Shown: piece by piece, positions 6,996 through 12,650 of the stretch
How the letters are laid out: each line of letters starts with the position of its first letter
Numbering within the stretch: the stretch's first letter is position 1
Origin: an uncultured Desulfovibrio sp.
GTDB taxonomy: Bacteria; Desulfobacterota; Desulfovibrionia; Desulfovibrionales; Desulfovibrionaceae
Length of the DNA stretch: 12,650 nucleotides
Direction of reading: 5' to 3'
Assembly (NCBI GenBank): GCA_947176055.1
Contig: CAMWPE010000048.1
Coordinates: 1 to 12,650, forward strand
Translations under genes and position numbers: made by a program
Notes under the pieces: model-generated
What the model saw: the letters and a program-made list of their open reading frames with translations, nothing else
Told to the model about the DNA's origin: nothing
Database searches by the model: none

Positions 6996-8255
6996 CTAAA
7001 GCTCGGCCGGGGAGGCTACGCGGCCCAGGACGGCGCTCGCGGCGGCCGAGACGGGACTGGCCAGGTATATTTCGGAATCGAGGCTGCCCATACGGCCCTT
7101 AAAATTGCGGTTGGTCGTGGCCACGGCCCGCTCGGCGTCGCCCAGAATGCCCATATGGCCGCCGAGACAGGGGCCGCAGGTGGCCGGGCCCACTATGCAA
7201 CCGGCCTCCATAAAAATTTCGATTAGCCCGTTTTTAAGAGCCTTTTTCCAGACTTTCGGAGTGGAGGGCAGGACTATGCAACGGACGCCTTTTTTTACTT
7301 TGCGACCTTTGAAAACTTTAGCGGCGGCTTCGAGATCGCTATAGCGGCCGTTTGTGCAGGAGCCGATGACGACCTGCTGGATCTCCGTTGGCGGCAGGCT
7401 GGAAATTTTCTTGACATTGGAAGGGATATGGGGGCAGGCGACGACAGGCTCGAGACCGGTTGCGTCGATTTCCACGTCGCGGGCGTAAACGGCGTCCTTG
7501 TCCGCCTCGAGATACAGATCCGCCGAAAGCCCTTCTTCGGCTCGCCATTGGCGCAGCAGATCGTCGATGGGGAAAATACCCGTTTTCGCGCCGGCCTCGA
7601 TGGCCATGTTGGCCATGGTCAGCCGACCCTCTATGGGCAGGCGGTCGATGACCGGTCCGGTAAATTCCAGACCCTGATAAAGCGCGCCGTCCACGCCTAT
7701 GATCCCGATGAGCGTAAGCATGAGATCCTTGGCGGACACAAAGTCGGCCAGTTCGCCGTCGTAAATGACGCGGATGACTTGCGGAACTTTCAGCCAGGTT
7801 TCGCCCAGGGCCATGGCGGCGGCTATGTCCGTCGAGCCCATGCCGGTGGCGAAGGCGCCAATGCCCCCGTAAGTGCAGGTGTGACTGTCCGCCCCCACGA
7901 TCAGATCTCCGGGATTGGCGAGACCCAGCTCAGGCAGGAGCGTATGTTCCACTCCGCTGTCCCCGCCTTCGTAATAATGCGTCAGGTTCTGCTCTTCGGC
8001 GAATTTGCGGCTGATTCGCACCTGATTGGCCGAATCGATATCCTTTTGCGGCGTGAAGTGATCCATGACCAGGGCGATTTTGTCCTTGTCGAAGACTTTC
8101 TTGGCTCCCATACCCTCGAAGGAGCGGATGGCCAGCGGGCCGGTGATGTCGTTGGCCAGGACCATGTCGACCTTGCACTGAACGATCTGCCCCGGCTCCG
8201 TAATTTTGTCGGAAGTATGCCTTTGCAAGATTTTGTAAGTGAGATTTTGCTTCAT
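6996..8255 (-). CDS. leuC: 3-isopropylmalate dehydratase, large subunit
   Basis: This 419-residue aconitase-family subunit holds the [4Fe-4S] cluster. Its three cysteine ligands are visible as Cys300 in GSCTNGRYSD, and Cys360 and Cys363 in GPATCGPCLGGH. GADSHTCTYGG (121-131) is another family signature. The length matches the shorter, archaeal-type LeuC/HacA group, consistent with the short LeuD next to it. The cluster is oxygen-sensitive, in keeping with an anaerobe. It lies 22 bases after leuA; only a weak GGAA precedes its start. Confidence 0.96.
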   Translation of the reverse strand: MKQNLTYKILQRHTSDKITEPGQIVQCKVDMVLANDITGPLAIRSFEGMGAKKVFDKDKIALVMDHFTPQKDIDSANQVRISRKFAEEQNLTHYYEGGDSGVEHTLLPELGLANPGDLIVGADSHTCTYGGIGAFATGMGSTDIAAAMALGETWLKVPQVIRVIYDGELADFVSAKDLMLTLIGIIGVDGALYQGLEFTGPVIDRLPIEGRLTMANMAIEAGAKTGIFPIDDLLRQWRAEEGLSADLYLEADKDAVYARDVEIDATGLEPVVACPHIPSNVKKISSLPPTEIQQVVIGSCTNGRYSDLEAAAKVFKGRKVKKGVRCIVLPSTPKVWKKALKNGLIEIFMEAGCIVGPATCGPCLGGHMGILGDAERAVATTNRNFKGRMGSLDSEIYLASPVSAAASAVLGRVASPAEL

Positions 8256-8277
8256 AATCTATTCCGTTTGCGAAATA

Positions 8278-9828
8278 TCAGGAATCCTGGGAATGGACGC
8301 GCCTGCCCTGGGCCTCGCGTTTGGCCAGATTGTTCAGAGCGTCGACAAAAGCCCGGGCGCTGGCTACGAAGATGTCCGGATGGTTGCCGCGGCCCACGGC
8401 GTTCAGACCGTTTTCGGCCAGGCGCACCGTTACTTCGCCCAGGGCGTCCATGCCTCCGGTCACGGCGTTGATAGCGTACTGCTCAAGCTCCGGTTGTCTG
8501 TTGACCAAATCCGAGATGACATTGAACAGGGCGTCGATGGGGCCCACGCCGAATCCGGCGCCGCTCTTTTCCTCGCCGTCCACGTCCATAAGCACGGCCG
8601 CGGTCGGGGGCACGCCGCCGCTGTCCGAACTCTGCACGCTGACGTGCCGCAATTTCAGGCGATCCGGTATGCGGTAGATCTCCTGCTGGACAAGGGCCAT
8701 GAGATCCTCGTCATGCAGGCGCTTTTTCCTGTCGGCCAGTTGTTTGACGGCGTCGAAGATCTGGTTGAGTTGCTGATCATCCAGGGAATAGCCAAGGCTT
8801 TCGAATTTGCCGCGCACGGCGTTGCGGCCGGAATGCTTGCCGATGACCAGATTCGTGCTGGTCCGGCCGACGGACTGCGGCGTCATTATTTCATAAGTCT
8901 CCCTGTGCTTGATCATACCGTCCTGATGGATGCCCGACTCGTGGGCGAAAGCGTTGGCCCCGGTGATCGATTTATTCGGCGGTATGGGCTGGCCGATGAT
9001 AATGGATAAAAGGCGGCAACTGGGATAGAGTTGCTCCGTTTTTATATTATCGACAAGGCCGTAGTAGTCGCGACGCACGGAAAGGGCCATGGCCACTTCC
9101 TCGAGGGAAGCGTTTCCGGCCCGCTCGCCGATTCCGTTCAGGGCGACTTCGGCCTGTCTCGCTCCCGCTTTCAGCGCGGCCAGGGTGTTGGCCACGGCCA
9201 AGCCCAGATCGTCGTGACAATGGGCGCTAAAAATGGCTTTGTCGCTGTTCGGCGTGTTCTCTATCACATATCTGACTTTGGCGGCGAATTCTTCGGGCTG
9301 GGCGTAGCCAACTGTGTCCGGCAGGTTAATGGTCGTCGCTCCGGCGTTTATGGCCGCCTCCACTATGCGGCGGACGAAATCAAGATCCGAGCGGGAGAAA
9401 TCCTCGCAGGAGAACTGGACATTGGGCGTATAGGAGGCGCAGCGTTTCACCGAGGCTATGGCGGTTTCGTAAACCTGCTCCGGCGTCTTGCGCAGTTTGA
9501 ATTCCATATGCAGGGGCGAAGTGGCGATGAATGTATGGATTCGCGGGTTTTTCGCGAATTTCACCGCGTCCCAGCAGAGATCGATATCGCGCTCCGCGCA
9601 ACGGGCGAGACCGGCGACCTGGACGTCGGGACCTGCGTTTTTGGCGATCTCCGCCACGGCTTCGAAATCGCCGGGACTCGAAGCCGGAAAACCGGCCTCG
9701 ATAATATCGACGCCCAGAACTTCGAGTTGCCGGGCCAGGCGCAATTTTTCCTGAAGATTCATGGTCGCGCCCGGGGACTGCTCTCCGTCCCGCAAGGTTG
9801 TGTCAAAAATGAATACCCTGTCGGACAT
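8278..9828 (-). CDS. leuA: 2-isopropylmalate synthase
   Basis: LeuA condenses acetyl-CoA with 2-oxoisovalerate, the committed step of leucine synthesis. The 516-residue protein begins with FDTTLRDGEQSPGATM (8-23), including Arg13 and Asp14 of the active site. It has the metal ligands in SAHCHDDLGLA (201-211) and the second signature NGIGERAGNASLEEV (231-245). The C-terminal part (about 385-500, with GVGPIDA at 427-433) is the allosteric dimer domain through which leucine normally inhibits the enzyme; it appears intact. CAGGAG at 9835-9840, six bases upstream, is the best Shine-Dalgarno of the operon. Citramalate synthase is the main alternative, but length and context favour LeuA. Confidence 0.96.
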   Translation of the reverse strand: MSDRVFIFDTTLRDGEQSPGATMNLQEKLRLARQLEVLGVDIIEAGFPASSPGDFEAVAEIAKNAGPDVQVAGLARCAERDIDLCWDAVKFAKNPRIHTFIATSPLHMEFKLRKTPEQVYETAIASVKRCASYTPNVQFSCEDFSRSDLDFVRRIVEAAINAGATTINLPDTVGYAQPEEFAAKVRYVIENTPNSDKAIFSAHCHDDLGLAVANTLAALKAGARQAEVALNGIGERAGNASLEEVAMALSVRRDYYGLVDNIKTEQLYPSCRLLSIIIGQPIPPNKSITGANAFAHESGIHQDGMIKHRETYEIMTPQSVGRTSTNLVIGKHSGRNAVRGKFESLGYSLDDQQLNQIFDAVKQLADRKKRLHDEDLMALVQQEIYRIPDRLKLRHVSVQSSDSGGVPPTAAVLMDVDGEEKSGAGFGVGPIDALFNVISDLVNRQPELEQYAINAVTGGMDALGEVTVRLAENGLNAVGRGNHPDIFVASARAFVDALNNLAKREAQGRRVHSQDS

Positions 9829-9888
9829 ATACGACTCCTGTTTTGGGAAAATAGCCGACGGCTTCGCGGCTTGTCCGGAAAGGCCCGC

Positions 9889-10632
9889 TTATTGGACGGC
9901 CGGCGGCCGGTTGCGCCGCGACCGCGTCCACGTGTAAATCAGGCCCCCGGCAATGTACATGAGACAGTAAATAAAGCCGGTGAGCCGGGGGAAGGATATA
10001 AGCACGGCCAGCAGGAAGAGGAATGCCAGCATGCTTCTGGCGGGATGCGCCTGGAAGATGTCGTATTCCTTGAAGGAAAAATATCTTACTCGGCTGAACA
10101 TGAGCAGACCTACCCCGGCGCAAACCACGATGGCCAGCCAGGGAATGAGGGGAGCCAGGGAGGAAGGCAGGGCGGACGCGAAAAACACCAAGGTCACGAG
10201 CGAGCAACCGCCCGCGGGAATGGGCAGGCCGATAAAGAAGCGCTTGCCGGTATGCCCCGCGCTGACATTGAAGCGGGCCAGGCGCAGGGCGCCGCAGGCC
10301 ATATAGATAAAGGCGGCCGCCAGGCCGACGCGGCCAAAGTTGTAGAGTTGCCAATGCCACATGAGAACAGCGGGAGAGAGGCCGAACGCGACGAGATCGG
10401 CCAGGGAATCGTACTGCACGCCAAATTCGCTGGCCGTGTTGGTGAGGCGGGCAACCTTACCGTCCAGGCCGTCCATGAGCGCGGAGACAAGGATAGCCAT
10501 GCCCGCGGCTTCGAAGCGCTCCTGCGAGGCCCAGATCATGGCGAGAAACCCCAGGAACATGCTCAAGGTAGTCAGCATGTTCGGGAGGAGGTAGACGGTG
10601 CGGCCGGGCTTTTTTCTTTCTGGATCGGGCAT
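9889..10632 (-). CDS. pssA: CDP-diacylglycerol-serine O-phosphatidyltransferase
   Basis: This enzyme makes phosphatidylserine from CDP-diacylglycerol and serine in the inner membrane. The 247-residue protein carries the full CDP-alcohol phosphotransferase motif: Asp54, Asp57-Gly58, Ala61-Arg62, Gly71, Asp75, Asp79 with exact family spacing. About six to eight hydrophobic segments are spread over the chain, beginning with YLLPNMLTTLSMFLGF (14-29), which is typical of the type II (Bacillus-like) enzyme. A basic tail ends the protein. It follows psd by eight bases and precedes leuA by 60 bases, so it supplies the substrate for its upstream neighbour. Confidence 0.94.
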   Translation of the reverse strand: MPDPERKKPGRTVYLLPNMLTTLSMFLGFLAMIWASQERFEAAGMAILVSALMDGLDGKVARLTNTASEFGVQYDSLADLVAFGLSPAVLMWHWQLYNFGRVGLAAAFIYMACGALRLARFNVSAGHTGKRFFIGLPIPAGGCSLVTLVFFASALPSSLAPLIPWLAIVVCAGVGLLMFSRVRYFSFKEYDIFQAHPARSMLAFLFLLAVLISFPRLTGFIYCLMYIAGGLIYTWTRSRRNRPPAVQ

Positions 10633-10640
10633 GAATAGTC

Positions 10641-11282
10641 TTATACTTTTCGGGCGATTACAGTCTGTCCCCCGAGGACTTCTTCGCCATCCCTGACCGC
10701 TGGAGCATAGCCTTCGGGCAAGTAAAGGTCAACCCGCGAGCCGAAGCGGATCATTCCGAGCCTCTCGCCTCTGTCAAGTTTGTCGCCTATATCCGCGCGG
10801 CAAACTATACGGCGCGCGATAAGGCCGGCGATCTGGACCATTGTCCAGTCTTTGCCGGCTTCGTCTTTTATAAGGTAGGCGCAGCGCTCGTTGTCCGTCG
10901 AGGCCTTGTCGAAGCTGGCGTTAAAGAATTTGCCGGGCCAGTAACGGATGTTTTCCACAGTTCCGGCTACAGGGGAGCGATTCACGTGCACATTGAATAC
11001 GCTCATGAAGACGCAGACTCGTTGGCGGGTTTGGCCGGTAAGCGGATCCTCGCGGGACTCTATTTTCAGGATCGTCCCGTCGGCCGGACTTACGGCCAGG
11101 CCGGGGCCTCGCGGAACTACGCGGGCCGGATCGCGGAAAAAGTGGAGACAAAAGAAGGTCAGAATCCAGAAGACAAGAGCCGGAACCGGCCAGTCGAGAA
11201 AGGCGAAGACAAGCGCGGAAAAGGCGCAAAAGCCAATGGCCGAAGCGCCTTCGCGGCAGACGGAAAAGGAGGGCGGTCGCAT
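10641..11282 (-). CDS. psd: Phosphatidylserine decarboxylase, short form
   Basis: This enzyme converts phosphatidylserine to phosphatidylethanolamine. The 213-residue protein is the short PSD-A type. Two hydrophobic segments near the N-terminus (about 14-49) anchor it in the membrane. SPADG (65-69) and NVHVNRSP (97-104) give the Asp and His of the processing triad. FGSRVD (180-185) contains the Gly181-Ser182 bond where the proenzyme cuts itself and forms the pyruvoyl group. No clear Shine-Dalgarno precedes the ATG at 11282, but the N-terminal sequence resembles family members, so the start is reasonable. It is the first gene of the long leftward operon. Confidence 0.94.
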   Translation of the reverse strand: MRPPSFSVCREGASAIGFCAFSALVFAFLDWPVPALVFWILTFFCLHFFRDPARVVPRGPGLAVSPADGTILKIESREDPLTGQTRQRVCVFMSVFNVHVNRSPVAGTVENIRYWPGKFFNASFDKASTDNERCAYLIKDEAGKDWTMVQIAGLIARRIVCRADIGDKLDRGERLGMIRFGSRVDLYLPEGYAPAVRDGEEVLGGQTVIARKV

Positions 11283-11393
11283 GACGGGTCCGTAAATTGA
11301 GCGGGTTTAATTTTATGTTAATTATTAGCCGGAGAGCGGCGGCGTTTGTCCCGGGAGAGAAGCGGCGGCGAATTTCCGGCGAGTTTTGTCAGT

Positions 11394-11443
11394 GTCCGCC
11401 GCGTTGGCTGAAAACCCTTGATTGAAGTCAAAACGCGGCGGAC
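11394..11443. repeat. Perfect 12-bp inverted repeat (26-base loop)
   Basis: The arms GTCCGCCGCGTT (11394-11405) and AACGCGGCGGAC (11432-11443) match in all 12 positions and are GC-rich, so a stable hairpin or a dimeric operator is possible. On the plus strand a T-run follows after about eight bases, but no plus-strand gene precedes it. On the minus strand there is no U-tract, so I do not call it a terminator. Confidence 0.8.
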
Positions 11444-11445
11444 GC

Positions 11446-11474
11446 ATAAAATTTTTTCGCGGGCTTTAAATCAA
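11446..11474 (-). promoter_or_regulatory. Weak candidate promoter for the psd-pssA-leu operon
   Basis: TTGATT (11469-11474) and TTTTAT (11446-11451) are 17 bases apart on the minus strand, each matching four of six consensus positions. Transcription would start near 11439, inside the 12-bp inverted repeat, leaving a leader of about 155 bases before psd. The overlap with the inverted repeats would suit an operator, but this is inference. Confidence 0.25.
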
Positions 11475-11562
11475 GGCTGGCAGCCAAATCTCTTATTATT
11501 GCGGATAGAGCCTGGAATCAATTCTTTTGCCGTCCAACTCCGGCCGCGTTCCCGGCGTCGCG

Positions 11563-12096
11563 CTATTTGCCGCTTTCGGCCATGACGTCGATCATTAATT
11601 TACCGGGATTTTTGGAACATTTATCGAGGAAGGCCTCGAGGGTTTCCTGATCCGCGAGCACGGATTTGTCCGTGTTTTTGGCCGCGCGATTATAGGCGTC
11701 GAGCCAGATGACAAAGCCGCTGCCGTCGTCGGGATTTTTGGCGTAATCGGCGCAGGTTGTCTTGTCCGCGCGCCAGGCGCCGTCCGGATCAATGGGCCAG
11801 GACTCGCGACTTTTGGCCCAGTGCTCGGCGGCCTTGTCCGCGGGCTCGGCGGAGCAGGAATCGAACACGGCTAGCAAAAGCGGTTGCAACAGCTCCGGAT
11901 CGGCTACCGGCGCGCCCTTTTGACCGGCGATAAAGCCGTCCAGTTGCAAGCCCTCGTAGATAGGCGGCACGCCGTCCACGGCGCTGGCGATAAGCTCGGC
12001 GCAAATGTAGGTTTTGGGATCGATCTTTTCGTCGGCGCCCAGCGCGGGGGCCGCGAGACAGGCAAAAAATAGCAGGGGGGTCAAAATAAATTTCAT
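11563..12096 (-). CDS. Secreted protein with two HdeA/HdeB-like domains
   Basis: The 177-residue protein starts with a clear Sec signal peptide (MKFILTPLLFFACLAAPALG, cleavage near 20-21), so it is probably periplasmic. The mature part falls into two similar halves, each with one cysteine at its start and one near its end: Cys32 and Cys81, then Cys115 and Cys160. The second half (112-172) reads like a member of the HdeA/HdeB acid-stress chaperone family: a TxCxDY start, a central WLDAY, and an end CSKNPGK close to the CKKNPQK I recall from HdeB. The first half (29-95) has the same layout with a GFIAGQ element. Each pair would form the single disulfide of the family. Known members are about 90 residues with a single domain, so a tandem arrangement is unusual. 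HdeA-type proteins bind unfolded periplasmic proteins at low pH; whether this one does is inference. It stands alone, upstream of psd in the same direction. Confidence 0.65.
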   Translation of the reverse strand: MKFILTPLLFFACLAAPALGADEKIDPKTYICAELIASAVDGVPPIYEGLQLDGFIAGQKGAPVADPELLQPLLLAVFDSCSAEPADKAAEHWAKSRESWPIDPDGAWRADKTTCADYAKNPDDGSGFVIWLDAYNRAAKNTDKSVLADQETLEAFLDKCSKNPGKLMIDVMAESGK

Positions 12097-12417
12097 GGAA
12101 TATCCGTACTCGCCGCCGGCGACGGCGGCGGCTAGAGGATGGTTGCGAAAACGGGCCGGGTGTAGCCTATTTTGAGCGTGTATTTTCGCCGGATCGGCGG
12201 CTCATGTCAACAGGGGGAGGGGGAAGAGGCGCGGGCGAAGCGCGGTAGCGTCCACAAAAGCACACTTTGCGAGACGCGCTTTTTTGAAGAGTATATACAA
12301 TAGGCCCTCGTTGTCAATCCTTATAAAAACTTCGAGAGGCGGTCGGTCTCATAAAGTGTGCATATGGAAACAGAGCAGGCGACCCGCGTTAAAAATATCA
12401 GACAGGAAAAGAGATAT
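12097..12417. other. Intergenic region with an extended inverted repeat
   Basis: This 321-base gap lies between the divergent HdeA-like gene and the P-loop ORF. It contains a GC-rich hairpin just upstream of the HdeA-like gene (CGCCGCC 12111-12117 with GGCGGCG 12124-12130), the long inverted repeat at 12260-12361, and AT-rich words such as TATATACAAT (12291-12300) and TTATAAAAA (12321-12329) that could hold promoters for either side. I could not pair any of them with a good -35. Base composition shifts from GC-rich to AT-rich from about 12280 onward. Confidence 0.5.
12260..12361. repeat. 102-base segment bounded by 16-bp imperfect inverted repeats
   Basis: GCACACTTTGCGAGAC (12260-12275) and the complement of 12346-12361 agree in 14 of 16 positions, with the first nine identical. 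A second short complementary pair (GAAG/CTTC) lies further in, so the whole segment could fold as one long imperfect hairpin. No flanking target duplication is evident. A small non-autonomous element, a structured leader or a regulatory dyad are all possible. Confidence 0.65.
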
Positions 12418-12621
12418 ATGGGCGACGCTGTTATCAACGTAGTCATGACAGGGGGGCGACGTTGCGGCAAAACTTCGGTTTTGGCCGCGATGCAAGCTTG
12501 CCTATATGAATTGAAGGGAAGCGCTGGTATTGAGATTTGGCATGAGAACACATATACCAGAGACAAACTAACTGAAATAAGGAGAGACGCTAGAAGTTAT
12601 CTCATAATTAAAATGGGCTAA
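12418..12621 (+). CDS. Short P-loop NTPase-like ORF, probably truncated
   Basis: The 67-residue product begins with a short strand and a Walker A motif at residues 12-19 (GGRRCGKT) followed by SVLAAMQACL. This placement is typical of the start of a GTPase or AAA-type NTPase. It then ends abruptly at a TAA after SYLIIKMG, with no Walker B or further nucleotide-binding motifs, so it is far shorter than any functional NTPase domain. I chose the ATG at 12418 because AGGA at 12404-12407 lies ten bases upstream and the P-loop then sits near the N-terminus. The upstream in-frame starts at 12358 and 12364 have no ribosome site. The DNA is clearly AT-richer than the rest of the window (roughly a third GC over the last 110 bases by eye), suggesting horizontal origin. 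The gene may be a decayed remnant, or continue after a frameshift beyond the right edge. Confidence 0.5.
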   Translation: MGDAVINVVMTGGRRCGKTSVLAAMQACLYELKGSAGIEIWHENTYTRDKLTEIRRDARSYLIIKMG

Positions 12622-12650
12622 TTTTTAGATTTTTTCTGGACAAATTGGAG

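Larger units (their letters stand above)
11283..11562. other. Leader/intergenic region upstream of psd with interleaved inverted repeats
   Basis: This 280-base gap lies between the HdeA-like gene and psd. It contains a perfect 12-bp inverted repeat (GTCCGCCGCGTT 11394-11405, AACGCGGCGGAC 11432-11443). It also has two further complementary pairs that cross it: TTGGCTG 11404-11410 with CAGCCAA 11481-11487, and CCTTGATT 11416-11423 with AATCAAGG 11469-11476. A 10-base direct repeat AGCGGCGGCG occurs at 11335 and 11361. A weak minus-strand promoter, TTGATT (11469-11474) with TTTTAT (11446-11451) at 17 bases, overlaps these repeats. Nothing here codes for a recognisable leader peptide that I can see. 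Confidence 0.55.

Noticed and set aside
9031..10638. Plus-strand open frame of 535 codons opposite leuA and pssA
   Set aside because: The opposite strand carries complete leuA and pssA signatures; the plus frame crosses their boundary and shows low-complexity composition.
11394..11460. Hairpin plus T-run as an intrinsic terminator
   Set aside because: The T-run follows on the plus strand after an eight-base gap and a 26-base loop, and no plus-strand gene ends upstream; the minus strand has no U-tract.
12256..12285. AAAAGC ... GCTTTTTT as a plus-strand terminator
   Set aside because: The stem is only about six pairs and A/T-rich, and no plus-strand gene precedes it.
1..12650. CRISPR arrays, tRNA or rRNA genes, transposase genes
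   Set aside because: No regularly spaced repeats, no cloverleaf with a conserved T-loop, no rRNA segments and no transposase motifs were seen on either strand.

Overview
The window looks like a chromosomal segment of a moderately GC-rich anaerobic bacterium of the Desulfovibrio type. This rests on gene order (psd-pssA-leuA-leuC-leuD-leuB on one strand, an arrangement I associate with Desulfovibrionaceae), on the archaeal-type LeuC/LeuD pair (about 420 and 166 residues), and on an indolepyruvate:ferredoxin oxidoreductase-type subunit. The taxonomic call is inference; there is no rRNA or other marker.

Layout. (1) Positions 1-3663, minus strand: a three-gene operon. It begins with an unrecognised 472-residue membrane-type protein, overlaps by 10 bases into hen1 (RNA 3'-terminal ribose 2'-O-methyltransferase), then by ATGA into pnkp (RNA 5'-kinase/3'-phosphatase/ligase), which runs off the left edge. 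The last two genes are the bacterial Pnkp/Hen1 RNA-repair system. Pnkp heals and seals cleaved RNA ends, and Hen1 methylates the 2'-OH at the break so that the repaired RNA resists renewed cleavage. The first gene has no name that I know, and its tight coupling to the repair genes is the most interesting feature of the window. (2) 3664-3920: a divergent control region with an AT-rich core. (3) 3921-4547, plus strand: two small unknown ORFs lying in the same reading frame, separated by one TGA. (4) 4548-4727: a convergent gap with a clear intrinsic terminator for the minus-strand operon to its right. (5) 4728-11282, minus strand: seven tightly packed genes, psd, pssA, leuA, leuC, leuD, leuB and an iorB-like gene. 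They cover phosphatidylethanolamine synthesis, leucine synthesis from 2-oxoisovalerate, and a 2-oxoacid oxidoreductase subunit without its partner nearby. (6) 11283-11562: a leader region with interleaved inverted repeats that could form competing structures. (7) 11563-12096, minus strand: a secreted protein that looks like two tandem HdeA/HdeB-type domains. (8) 12097-12417: a gap with a long imperfect inverted repeat at 12260-12361. (9) 12418-12621, plus strand: a short, AT-rich ORF with a Walker A motif that stops early, probably the stump or start of a horizontally acquired P-loop NTPase gene.

All reading was by eye. Family assignments of hen1, pnkp, leuABCD, pssA and psd rest on visible signature motifs and are firm. 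The HdeA-like and iorB calls are good to moderate. The 472-residue protein and the two small plus-strand ORFs are not recognised.
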